Source of the DNA: Holdemania sp. Marseille-P2844
GTDB lineage: Bacteria > Bacillota_I > Bacilli_A > Erysipelotrichales > Erysipelotrichaceae
Reading direction: 5' to 3'
Assembly: GCF_900120005.1 (NCBI RefSeq)
Contig: NZ_LT635448.1
Location: forward strand, 310,001 to 374,000
Length of the DNA stretch: 64,000 bases
Both the position numbers and the translations under genes were made by a program. Below the pieces are notes generated by a model. It ran no database searches. It was not told the origin of the DNA and was given only the letters and a program-made list of their open reading frames with translations. Shown one piece after another: positions 26,609-34,441 of the stretch (position 1 is its first letter; each line of letters starts with the position of its first letter).

Positions 26609-26650
26609 TAACAATTTTTATTTTATGATTAATTTGATAATAAATTGTTA
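26609..26650. repeat. AT-rich inverted repeat upstream of the two-component operon
   Basis: TAACAATTT (26609-26617) and AAATTGTTA (26642-26650), perfect 9-bp arms with 24 bases between, flanked by T-run and A-run. An autoregulatory site or a transcription end are both possible. Confidence 0.4.
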
Positions 26651-26948
26651 AAAAAACAGGAATGCCTAATCTGTGAAGCAACAAAAAGCCTGAATTATAA
26701 GGCAAATCTGAACTTTGAACGGCTGAGGCTGAAATCCTGTTTTATTATATCATTAGCGAAGGATTGAAAATTGTACAGCCTCAAAACTCTGAAATGTGTT
26801 GCTTTTTCTTTTCAGAGGAGTCGATCCGTTTTCGTTCCCGCGTCTAAAACACCAATGAATCCAAAGCGAACGGCCAGGGCTGAAAATCATCCTGTCCATC
26901 CGTTCTTTCTTCTGCTTTTTTCTTCAAAAAAAGTCTGGAAAAATGTTG

Positions 26949-27121
26949 CTTTATGATAAAAAATCTCAAGCTAATATCATAAAGTTTTGAGCCGGATCAA
27001 AAAGGAGGAGGGATGGACTTTGCCTGTTTTCCCTCTTGACGTCAGGAATATCCTTAATACAGGCTGGGGACAGATCGGAAAAGTCCGGTATCAATCCAGC
27101 TCGCCGGCTGCGGCTGTTTAA
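26949..27121 (+). other. Structured leader-like segment with a possible 33-codon ORF
   Basis: CTTTATGATA (26949-26958) pairs with TATCATAAAG (26975-26984), and the loop CTCAA (26965-26969) can pair with TTGAG just downstream (26987-26991), a possible H-type pseudoknot. It is followed by a near-perfect AAGGAGGAG (27002-27010). Two starts could use it: ATG 27013 (8 codons) or TTG 27020 (33 codons, stop 27119). No known element recognised. The rest of the 26507-27223 gap shows nothing I can name. Confidence 0.3.
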
Positions 27122-27223
27122 CGATTTATAAAGTGATAATTAAGTGCAGTTTAAGCTTACATTCAAACCGGCAGCGGTGCAAAGACCACGGTCTCTTCGA
27201 AGTAAAAAAATGGAAAATTCTTA

Positions 27224-27253
27224 TTGACAACTTCTCGTGGTATCGCTTACAAT
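27224..27253 (+). promoter_or_regulatory. Promoter of the beta-glucoside PTS locus, with cre-like box
   Basis: TTGACA (27224-27229), 18-bp spacer, TACAAT (27248-27253). TGGTATCGCTTACA at 27238-27251 matches the CcpA cre consensus TGNAANCGNTNNCA with one mismatch and covers the -10 box, so carbon catabolite repression is predicted. Confidence 0.75.
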
Positions 27254-27265
27254 GACGGTGTAATT

Positions 27266-27298
27266 GGATTGTTATTGTTCAATAAAACAAGCAAAACC
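27266..27298 (+). promoter_or_regulatory. RAT: LicT/BglG-type RNA antiterminator site
   Basis: GGATTGTTATTG...GCAAAACC is the signature of the RNA hairpin bound by LicT/BglG proteins. Its last six bases overlap the 5' arm of the following terminator, making the two folds mutually exclusive. Confidence 0.92.
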
Positions 27299-27345
27299 AA
27301 TTTGCAAGAGGACTTTTATGTCTTCTCTGCAAATTGGTTTTTTCT
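27293..27345 (+). terminator. Conditional terminator in the PTS leader
   Basis: AAAACCAATTTGCA...TGCAAATTGGTTTT, a long stem followed by a T-run, 20 bases before the EIIA gene. Read-through requires the antiterminator. Confidence 0.92.
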
Positions 27346-27366
27346 TTTTTCCAAGGAGGTTTAGCG

Positions 27367-27810
27367 ATGGAAATCTGTTATAGCCCGTTAGCGGGCAAAA
27401 CGGTCAATCTGGACCATGTTGCGGATGAAATGTTTTCTCAGCGGATGCTGGGGGATGGAATTGCGGTCGAACCGGAAGCCAGTGAAATTTACAGTCCGGT
27501 CGCCGGCGAGATCACGATGGTTTATGAAACCCAGCACGCAATCGGCATTAAAACGGAGAAGGATGTTGAAATTCTGCTGCATATCGGCATCGACACCGTC
27601 ATGTTGGGGGGAACGCCATTTAAAACAAAGGTGCAGGTCGGCGATCATGTGCGTCCGGGCGATCTTCTGACGCTTGTCGATTGGGATTACATCCGGAAGA
27701 AAGGCTGCGACACGATCGTTCCGATTCTGGCAATCAACCGCAAAGTAAAGCTGCTGAAAGGTGAGGAAAATGTAAAACCGGGCGAAGCTTTATTTGAAAT
27801 CGAAGCATAA
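27367..27810 (+). CDS. PTS glucose/beta-glucoside-type EIIA
   Basis: A 147-residue soluble EIIA of the Crr/BglF-C type. Family features: Y-S-P-V-A-G-E-I near 42-49, H57 in E-T-Q-H-A-I-G, and the phosphorylated H72 in E-I-L-L-H-I-G-I-D-T-V. In many beta-glucoside systems EIIA is fused to EIIBC; here it is separate and the EIIBC encoded at 29028 lacks it, so the two should work together. AAGGAGG precedes the ATG. Expression is gated by the RAT/terminator just upstream. Confidence 0.93.
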   Translation: MEICYSPLAGKTVNLDHVADEMFSQRMLGDGIAVEPEASEIYSPVAGEITMVYETQHAIGIKTEKDVEILLHIGIDTVMLGGTPFKTKVQVGDHVRPGDLLTLVDWDYIRKKGCDTIVPILAINRKVKLLKGEENVKPGEALFEIEA

Positions 27811-27836
27811 CGTAACGCGGAAAGCGAGGTGGCTCT

Positions 27837-28664
27837 GTGATCATCAAACAGATTTACAATAACAATGTCATCCTCTCGGAGAATGAAGCGGGGGACGAAA
27901 TCATCCTGGTCGGCCGGGGAATTGCCTTCGGCATGACCCGCGGAAGTAAAGTCGTGGAAGGCCGGATTGAAAAGAAATTTGAGCTTCAGGACGACGTCGG
28001 CCAGAAATTCAAGACGCTCGTTCAGGAAGTCCCGTATAAAACGATTCTGGTTTCAGAAGAAATTATTGATTATATCAAGACGCAGTCAACTAAACGCATC
28101 AACGATTCCATCTACGTCACGCTGACCGACCACATCGCCAACATGATCGAACGGGTCAAGATGGGAATTGTCTTTGATCCAACGCTGCTGCTCAACGTCA
28201 AATCGCTGTATAAAGAGGAATACCGGCTGGGCTTGAAAGTCACGGAGCTGCTGCGGCAGAAATTGAAAATCGACATCGACGATGGAGAGGCAAGCTTCAT
28301 CGCCCTGCATATCATCAACGCCGAGCTGGATTCCAATATGCAGCAGATGTATGAAATCACAGCGGTGATTGAGGATATCCTCAACATCGTGCGCGAGGAT
28401 TTTCACGTCGATACGGAAAACGGCCAGTGCGACCGCTTTATCACGCATTGCCGCTTCTTTGCCCAGCGCGTTGTCAATAACGAATATCTCAGCACCAAGT
28501 CCGACTACAATCTGAGCACCTATCAGGTGTTCGAACAAACGCATCCGCGCGAAACCGCATGTATCGAGCGGATCGCGCAGCGGATCAAGGAACAGTACAG
28601 CTATGAGGTCAGTACGGATGAAAAGCTGTATATCATGATCCATCTGATCCGCCTGACCGAATAA
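27837..28664 (+). CDS. LicT/BglG-family transcriptional antiterminator
   Basis: A 275-residue RNA-binding regulator. Residues 1-57 are the CAT domain that binds RAT hairpins (I-Y-N-N-N-V-I-L..G-R-G-I-A-F-G). PRD1 (about 65-170) and PRD2 (about 172-275) each keep two His residues for PTS phosphorylation (T-D-H-I-A-N-M, I-A-L-H-I-I-N, T-H-C-R-F-F, M-I-H-L-I-R). EIIB phosphorylation inhibits such proteins when substrate is absent and HPr activates them. GTG start after GAGGTGG. Predicted targets are its own leader at 27266 and the twin leader at 50558. Confidence 0.95.
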   Translation: MIIKQIYNNNVILSENEAGDEIILVGRGIAFGMTRGSKVVEGRIEKKFELQDDVGQKFKTLVQEVPYKTILVSEEIIDYIKTQSTKRINDSIYVTLTDHIANMIERVKMGIVFDPTLLLNVKSLYKEEYRLGLKVTELLRQKLKIDIDDGEASFIALHIINAELDSNMQQMYEITAVIEDILNIVREDFHVDTENGQCDRFITHCRFFAQRVVNNEYLSTKSDYNLSTYQVFEQTHPRETACIERIAQRIKEQYSYEVSTDEKLYIMIHLIRLTE

Positions 28665-29027
28665 CAGGTTATTGCCAGCCCTCATCCGAGCGGGCTGTGT
28701 AATAAAGGTTTTGAAAAAGGACTGGAAGTTTTATCAGCGCACGTTCATTTCAAACAGGCTCAGCTGGCCTGGGAAGATTACCGGCTTAAGACGGGACTTT
28801 CCATTGGAAATGAGGACGTGCCGGTCAGAAAGAAACAGAAGGGAAAAAGGACGAAAGTCGATTCCGGGCGGCCAGGAAGCCGCGCATCAGACGGCCTGTT
28901 TCCACAATGTTTCACGCTTTGCCAGGCGTCTTTCGCGAAGGTGCTGAGGCAGGCTGACCGTCAGAACTTCCAAGCTCCGTTTCAGCCAGCAAATCCAAAA
29001 AAGATTTGAAAGGAGAAATCACCAAGT
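28665..29027. other. 363-bp gap between antiterminator and EIIBC
   Basis: No terminator, promoter or RAT seen. A 91-codon frame at 28672-28947 has low-complexity basic composition and no ribosome site and is not believed. EIIBC is probably transcribed from the upstream promoter. Confidence 0.5.
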
Positions 29028-30416
29028 ATGGGGAAATATGAAGAGTTATCCAGAAAAGCACTGGAAGCTTTAGGCGGCGTGGAGAACATCACGCACGTCA
29101 CGCACTGCGCAACACGTCTGCGGATCAGCTACGCCCGCAAGAGCGTCGTCAATGAGGAAGGCTTGAAAGATCTTCCGGGATCCGCCGGCATCGTCAACAA
29201 AGACAAGCAGATCCAGATCATCATCGGCCCGGGCGTTCATGACGCTTACGAAGAATTCCTGGAAATCTCCGGATGGAGAGAAGGCGGCGCCGTCGCCGCG
29301 GAGGAAGAGGAAGAAACCGGACCGAAGAACGCGATGTACTACCTGAACAAGTTCGGCAACTTCGTCGCTCCGATCTTCATGCCGGTCGTTCCGGCGATGA
29401 TCACCGGCGGTATGATCCTGGCGATCAAGAACCTGTTGGTCAACTACTTCGGCATGGGCGTTGACAGCGGCACAGCACAGCTGATGCTGATGATCTTTGA
29501 CGCCGGCTTTGCCTTCCTGCCGGTTTACGTCGGCTATACGTTAGCTTCCCAATTAAAGATGCAGCCGATCATGGGCGCCTTCTTAGGCGCGACGCTGATC
29601 GCTCCGCGCTTTGCGACCGGAACCGTCACCGACTTCTTCGGCATCGGCATTCCGCAGGTTTCTTACAGCTCGACCGTCATTCCGATCGTGCTGGGCGTCT
29701 TCTTCATGTACTATGTCCAGAAGGTTCTGAAGAAGATCATTCCGGAAGCGCTGACGTTCTTCTTAACGCCGCTGATCACGATGATTGTCGTCGTTCCGGT
29801 TACGTTAATCGTTTTAGGCCCGATCGGCAACCAGCTGTCCGGCTACATTGCGGCCTTCTGCATCTGGCTGACCAATACGCTCGGCTTTATCGCTCAGCCG
29901 ATCCTGTCGGCGATCTATCCGTACATGGTTATGTTTGGTTTGGATAAGGGTCTGTCTCCGATCGGCATCGAACTGATCGCCAACCTCGGCTACAACTCCG
30001 TCACCGGCATTATGGGCTTCGTTTCCAACATCTGCATCGGCGGCACGGCCCTGGCAGTCGCGACGACGATCAAAGACAACAAGGCGCAGAAGGGCATGAT
30101 CGCTTCCTTCGGCGTCACGGCGCTGTGCGGTGTTACTGAGCCGGCCTTCTACGGCGCGCTGCTGTCGCGGCCGAAAGCGTTGATCGGCACAGCCATCGGC
30201 GCGGTTTCCGCGGGCTTAGTCGCAGGTCTGTTCGGCTTGAGAACGTTCGTTCAGGGCGGCTGTCCGGGATATCTGACGTTGTTGTTCTTCGTTGATCAGA
30301 ACGGCGGTCTGCATTATGTCTGGATCGCGATCCTGGTCGCGGCGATTGCGACGATCGTTTCCTTCACGGCGACGAAAGTCATTCTCAGCCGGGATATGAA
30401 AAAGGCAGCGAAATAA
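29028..30416 (+). CDS. PTS beta-glucoside-type EIIBC permease
   Basis: A 462-residue membrane transporter. EIIB occupies residues 1-80 with the phosphocysteine C27 in T-H-C-A-T-R-L-R; an acidic linker (E-E-E-E-E) follows; EIIC spans about 105-455 with G-N-F-V-A-P-I-F-M-P-V-V-P-A-M and C-G-V-T-E-P-A-F-Y-G, both typical of the glucose/beta-glucoside superfamily. It lacks EIIA, supplied by the 27367 gene. It should import and phosphorylate a beta-glucoside, giving substrate for the GH1 6-phospho-glycosidases of the window. AAAGGAG precedes the start. Confidence 0.93.
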   Translation: MGKYEELSRKALEALGGVENITHVTHCATRLRISYARKSVVNEEGLKDLPGSAGIVNKDKQIQIIIGPGVHDAYEEFLEISGWREGGAVAAEEEEETGPKNAMYYLNKFGNFVAPIFMPVVPAMITGGMILAIKNLLVNYFGMGVDSGTAQLMLMIFDAGFAFLPVYVGYTLASQLKMQPIMGAFLGATLIAPRFATGTVTDFFGIGIPQVSYSSTVIPIVLGVFFMYYVQKVLKKIIPEALTFFLTPLITMIVVVPVTLIVLGPIGNQLSGYIAAFCIWLTNTLGFIAQPILSAIYPYMVMFGLDKGLSPIGIELIANLGYNSVTGIMGFVSNICIGGTALAVATTIKDNKAQKGMIASFGVTALCGVTEPAFYGALLSRPKALIGTAIGAVSAGLVAGLFGLRTFVQGGCPGYLTLLFFVDQNGGLHYVWIAILVAAIATIVSFTATKVILSRDMKKAAK

Positions 30417-30433
30417 AAATCAGGCTTCACTTC

Positions 30434-30470
30434 ACGCTGTCGGGATGCTTCATTCCGGCAGCGTTTGTTT
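30434..30470 (+). terminator. Hairpin between EIIBC and first M81 gene
   Basis: ACGCTGTCGGGAT / ATTCCGGCAGCGT, 13-bp stem with two G-T pairs and a 5-base loop, then TTGTTT. Probably a partial or full terminator, so the M81 gene may be expressed at a lower level or from its own start. Confidence 0.65.
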
Positions 30471-30545
30471 AAACGGACCCCCAATACAGGAGTTCGCCAG
30501 ATTTTAGAAGAAAGGGCGAAGCGGCAGGCTTCGCAGGGTAAAATG

Positions 30546-31994
30546 ATGAAAGTATTAATCGGACAATTTATCAATGAGGCCAACGCCAACATTCCCGTCA
30601 AGGACGAGATCACAACCTTCGACATCGCTTTCGGCGACGAGCTGATCGAAAAAATGCAGGTCGGCGATATTTTTGAGCAGGCCGGGATTGAAATCATTCC
30701 GTCGGTGTACGCGGTATCGGGCGCCTCGGGCGTGATCAAGCGTCACACGTTCGACTACATCGAAGCGTGCTTCCTCAATGCGGTGCGCGAGCATCTGCAT
30801 GAAATCGACGGGATTTATCTGATGCTTCACGGCGCGAGCGAGGTCGACGGCTTAGGCTCGGGCGACCATCACATCCTCAAGGCGATTCGTGACCTCGTCG
30901 GGCCGTACATCCCGATCACGGTGGCCTGCGATCCGCATGGCAACCTGTGTCAGGACTATGTTGAAGCGACGACCGCGATCCGCAGCTACCGCCAGTCTCC
31001 GCACACCGATTCCCGCGATACATGGCGGAAGATGGCGCAGATGGTCTGCGATCTGGTCAAGGACCGGCAGAACATTCATTCTGTGTACCGCAAGCTGCCG
31101 ATGATTCTGGGTGGGGAACAGAGCGTATCGGCGGATGAGCCGGTGCGTTCGATCAATCAGTATCTTGATGAACTGGAACAGGATCCGCGGATTTTGAGCT
31201 GTTCCTGGCATGTCGGCTACATCCGTCATGACACCGATGTCGCCGGCTGCGGCATCGTCGTGGTCCCGGCCACAGAGGCAGATCAGGCGTATGCCGAAGA
31301 AGTCGCCGACAAGCTGGCGGACTATGTCTGGAACAAGCGGCATGAGTTCCATTACACCGGCACGACCGCAAAACCGGAAGACGCGCTGGCGATGGCGCTG
31401 GGCTTTGAAGGCAAACCGTTTGTCATCACCGATTCGGGCGATAACACGACCTCCGGCGCGACGGGCTGGAATACATTCATCCTGCGGCAGGCACTGGCGG
31501 CCAAGTCCGATAAGCGGATTCTGTTCGCTTCGATCTGCGATCCGAAGACATGCGATCTGCTCGATGGGCTGGATCTCGGAACGAAAACTGAGATCGAGCT
31601 GGGCGTGGGGCACGACGCGATGTCGGAGAAGGTCAAGCTGGAAGTGACCGTTTTGTCCAAGGGACAGGTCGTCCGGCCGATCGGGATCGGAACCGAAGGC
31701 ATCGCCAAGACATTTGGCAAGTGCGTCGTCGTCCATGTGGAAGGCACGGCGATTGACGTCATCGTCGCCAATCACCGTCAATCCTACGCCCATGCGATTC
31801 AGTTTGAAAGCGCCGGCGTGAACTGGATGGATTACGATGTGACAGTCGTCAAGCAGGGCTATATCTTCCCATATCTGAAAGAGAACGCCGCCGGCTATGT
31901 GATGTCGCTGACCGACGGAGCGACGCCGCAGGACACCGCTTCGATTCCATTCAAGCGGATCATGCGTCCGATGTTCCCGGTCGATCAGATTTAA
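30546..31994 (+). CDS. M81 family metallopeptidase (MlrC-like), copy 1
   Basis: A 482-residue predicted cytoplasmic zinc hydrolase. Putative metal and catalytic residues are E11 (N-E-A-N-A-N), H95 (L-H-G-A-S), D129 and H131 (C-D-P-H-G-N) and H153 (Q-S-P-H-T-D). The spacing H-34-D-2-H-22-H equals what I recall for MlrC of Sphingomonas (H150, D184, H186, H208), which opens linearised microcystin. A G-G-E-Q-S-V-S segment and the tail R-P-M-F-P-V-D-Q-I follow the pattern of the other copies. It closely resembles copy 4. Start: ATG 30546 with AGGG 7 bases upstream; ATG 30543 also possible. It follows EIIBC after a hairpin. The natural substrate is unknown. Confidence 0.88.
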   Translation: MKVLIGQFINEANANIPVKDEITTFDIAFGDELIEKMQVGDIFEQAGIEIIPSVYAVSGASGVIKRHTFDYIEACFLNAVREHLHEIDGIYLMLHGASEVDGLGSGDHHILKAIRDLVGPYIPITVACDPHGNLCQDYVEATTAIRSYRQSPHTDSRDTWRKMAQMVCDLVKDRQNIHSVYRKLPMILGGEQSVSADEPVRSINQYLDELEQDPRILSCSWHVGYIRHDTDVAGCGIVVVPATEADQAYAEEVADKLADYVWNKRHEFHYTGTTAKPEDALAMALGFEGKPFVITDSGDNTTSGATGWNTFILRQALAAKSDKRILFASICDPKTCDLLDGLDLGTKTEIELGVGHDAMSEKVKLEVTVLSKGQVVRPIGIGTEGIAKTFGKCVVVHVEGTAIDVIVANHRQSYAHAIQFESAGVNWMDYDVTVVKQGYIFPYLKENAAGYVMSLTDGATPQDTASIPFKRIMRPMFPVDQI

Positions 31995-32037
31995 TTTTGA
32001 ACTGACGATCAAACCAGATCACAGCTTCCATAAGAAA

Positions 32038-32060
32038 ACCGGCGTGCATTCCACGCCGGT
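32038..32060 (-). terminator. Terminator of the second RpiR gene
   Basis: ACCGGCGTG/CACGCCGGT perfect 9-bp stem with 5-base loop; on the minus strand it is followed by TTTTCTT. Confidence 0.7.
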
Positions 32061-32065
32061 CCTCT

Positions 32066-32935
32066 CTAATCTTCAGGTTCCCGGCGGTTTAACCGCCGGT
32101 GAATCTTCTCATACGTCGTCAGCTTTCGATTTAACAGCTCGTCATATTGGAGCCGGAAGTAAATCGAATACAACGTATCCAGAATATAAAGCAGCGTCAT
32201 CCGCGTCGAAAACGACGAGATCTTCTGATAATGATTTTCATACGACGACATGTAAATCTTATGCAGCGCAAAGCGCGTCAGCGGATTTTTCTGGGTCGAG
32301 GTGATCAGTACGATCGGCGAATGATTGTCGCTTAAGATCTGACAGACGGTGTTCATCGAGCCGCCCCGGCCGCCGAACGAAATGACGATCGACAGATGGC
32401 TGGCGTCGGCGTTGCCGGCCGACAATTTCTGCATGTATTCCGCTTCGGGAACGTTCACGTTCACATTGATCTCCTGCATCTGGAACTGGAAGTTCCGGGC
32501 GAAAAAGAGATTGCCGGCGGAGGCGTACACGTCGATGAACGCCGCTTGTTTCATCAGCGCCGACACGTCCACCAGCACCTGCTGATCGGACAGACTCAGC
32601 GTGTCTTCAATCGTCTGGGTGTAAACGTCCTTTAAATGAAGCAAGATTTCGTTGACCGTATCGGTTGGGGAAATCGGGAAGTCAATGCTTTCCACCGGAA
32701 TCTCGGTTTCCGAGCGCAGGGCATCCTGCAGCTGCAGCTTCAGGTCGTTGACGCCGCTTAAGCCCAGCTTGTTGATCAGGCGGTAGATCGTCGGTACGGA
32801 GACATAGGTCAGGGAAGCAATTTCCTTCGGCTTGGCCGCGATAAAGCTTTCCGGGTCTTTCAGGATCGCGTCGATCAGGATCCGCTCGTTGGGCGTGACA
32901 TTTTCAAGATTTTCAAGTTTTTTTAACAGATTCAC
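32066..32935 (-). CDS. RpiR/MurR-family regulator (second)
   Basis: A 289-residue regulator with an RpiR helix-turn-helix (about residues 1-75, V-S-V-P-T-I-Y-R-L-I-N-K-L-G) and a SIS domain (about 125-260, V-Y-A-S-A-G-N and S-F-G-G-R-G-G). It should sense a phosphosugar. It is divergent from the M24-like/M81/AbrB/MFS gene block, its probable target, which ties that block to sugar phosphate status even though the encoded enzymes are peptidase-like. GTG start, with GGAAG upstream. No clear palindromic operator was found in the 100-bp divergent gap. Confidence 0.88.
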   Translation of the reverse strand: MNLLKKLENLENVTPNERILIDAILKDPESFIAAKPKEIASLTYVSVPTIYRLINKLGLSGVNDLKLQLQDALRSETEIPVESIDFPISPTDTVNEILLHLKDVYTQTIEDTLSLSDQQVLVDVSALMKQAAFIDVYASAGNLFFARNFQFQMQEINVNVNVPEAEYMQKLSAGNADASHLSIVISFGGRGGSMNTVCQILSDNHSPIVLITSTQKNPLTRFALHKIYMSSYENHYQKISSFSTRMTLLYILDTLYSIYFRLQYDELLNRKLTTYEKIHRRLNRREPED

Positions 32936-33035
32936 AACGCATCTTCCTTTTCTGCTTTAACTATACCACGATTGCAGGCAAAGCCGAAAGAGAAGCAGAA
33001 AAAGAAGCGAACCATTGATAAAGGAGAATGAAACG

Positions 33036-34427
33036 ATGGAACAAATCAAAGCCGTTTTAAAACAGGTGAGCGCACCGCAAAAGGACTGCGCGGGCACGCC
33101 GGTCGGATTGAGCGACGAGACGATCGCCGAGCGCAAACAGAAAGTGCTGGACGCGATGAAAGCGCGTGGGTTGGATCAGCTGATCGTGTACGGCGATGTC
33201 GAGCACGGCGGAAATTTCGAGTATTTAGTCGGGTATTTCACCCGCTTTGAGGAAGCGCTGCTGGTGCTGAATGCCAACGGAAAGGCAACGCTGGTCTTGG
33301 GCAACGAAAACCTGAACAAAGTCGCCAAGGCCCGGATCGAAGCCGCGGCCGTGCATGTCTCGCTGTTCTCGCTGCCAAATCAGCCGCATCGTCAGGACAA
33401 GTCGCTGAAAACGCTGCTTCAGGAAGCGGGAATCGCCGAAGGGCAGCGCACCGGCTTAGTCGGCTGGAAACTGTTTACCAGTCCGCTGGAGGATAACCGG
33501 CAGAGCTATGATATCCCTTCTTATGTCGTCGAGGCGGTCAAGGCGATCGTCGGCGAAGCACAGTTAAGTAATGAAACCGGTCTGTTTATCGGGGAAAACG
33601 GCGTGCGTACGACCAACAACGCGAATGAAATCGCGCATTACGAATATGCGGCGGCGCTGGCTTCCGATGGCGTGCTGGACGCGATGGACAAGCTGGAACT
33701 GGGCGTCAGCGAGCTGGAGCTGGGCGACGCGTTAGTGCGCAAGGGGCAGCACACGAGCATCGTCACGATTGCCTCAAGTGGTCCGCGCTTTGTCAAAGCG
33801 AATATGTTTCCGACGGCCAACACCGTCAAGCTGGGCGATCCGATTTCCCTCACCGTCGGCTACCGCGGTGGTTCCAGCAGCCGGGCCGGCGTCGCGGTGC
33901 ATAATGCGGACGAACTGCCGGAAGCCCAACGCGATTATCTCGAGCGGGTGGCTGGCCCGTATTTCAGCGCCTATGCGGCATGGCTGGAAACGATCCACAT
34001 CGGTCAGACCGGCGGCGATTTGTTCAACACGGTGGAAACGGTGCTGCCGCGCGCGCAGTATGGCTGGTCGCTGTGCCCGGGTCATCTGAGCGCGGAGGAA
34101 GAATGGATGGCTTCGCCGGTTTATGAAGGCAGCACGGAAATCCTGAAAAGCGGCATGCTTTTCCAGATTGATATCATCCCGTCCGTATCCGGCTATCCGG
34201 GAACCAGCGCCGAAAGCACCGTCGTTTTGGCGGATGCGGAATTACAGCGTCAGATTCAGCAGGAATATCCGCAGATGTGGCAGCGGATGCAGGCGCGGCG
34301 GACCTACCTGAAAGAAACGCTGGGCATCCGGCTTTCCCAAGACGTGCTGCCGATGTGTTCAACGGTCGCTTATTTACGGCCATTCCTATTAAATAAGGAT
34401 AGCGCGTTTGCTGCAGAACACGTGTAA
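33036..34427 (+). CDS. M24-fold (prolidase/creatinase-like) protein with lost metal ligands
   Basis: A 463-residue protein with an N-terminal creatinase-type domain (about 1-190; I-V-Y-G-D-V-E-H-G-G) and a C-terminal pita-bread domain (200-430). The usual five metal ligands are largely missing: the first Asp aligns with T in S-L-T-V-G, the second with S in S-S-S-R-A-G, and the first Glu with D in F-Q-I-D; only the G-H and A-E-S positions remain. It is therefore probably not a metallo-aminopeptidase; a metal-independent creatinase-type hydrolase or a binding protein is possible. AAAGGAG fixes ATG 33036. The M81 copy 2 start lies 14 bases downstream of its stop. Confidence 0.75.
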   Translation: MEQIKAVLKQVSAPQKDCAGTPVGLSDETIAERKQKVLDAMKARGLDQLIVYGDVEHGGNFEYLVGYFTRFEEALLVLNANGKATLVLGNENLNKVAKARIEAAAVHVSLFSLPNQPHRQDKSLKTLLQEAGIAEGQRTGLVGWKLFTSPLEDNRQSYDIPSYVVEAVKAIVGEAQLSNETGLFIGENGVRTTNNANEIAHYEYAAALASDGVLDAMDKLELGVSELELGDALVRKGQHTSIVTIASSGPRFVKANMFPTANTVKLGDPISLTVGYRGGSSSRAGVAVHNADELPEAQRDYLERVAGPYFSAYAAWLETIHIGQTGGDLFNTVETVLPRAQYGWSLCPGHLSAEEEWMASPVYEGSTEILKSGMLFQIDIIPSVSGYPGTSAESTVVLADAELQRQIQQEYPQMWQRMQARRTYLKETLGIRLSQDVLPMCSTVAYLRPFLLNKDSAFAAEHV

Positions 34428-34441
34428 GCGGGGAATTGAAG

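Noticed and set aside
28672-28947. 91-codon frame between antiterminator and EIIBC
   Set aside because: No ribosome site and very basic composition; probably untranslated spacer.
30852-32012. 386-codon open frame on the minus strand
   Set aside because: Exact antisense shadow of M81 copy 1, with no ribosome site; similar antisense frames appear under the other M81 copies because of shared GC-rich codon use.
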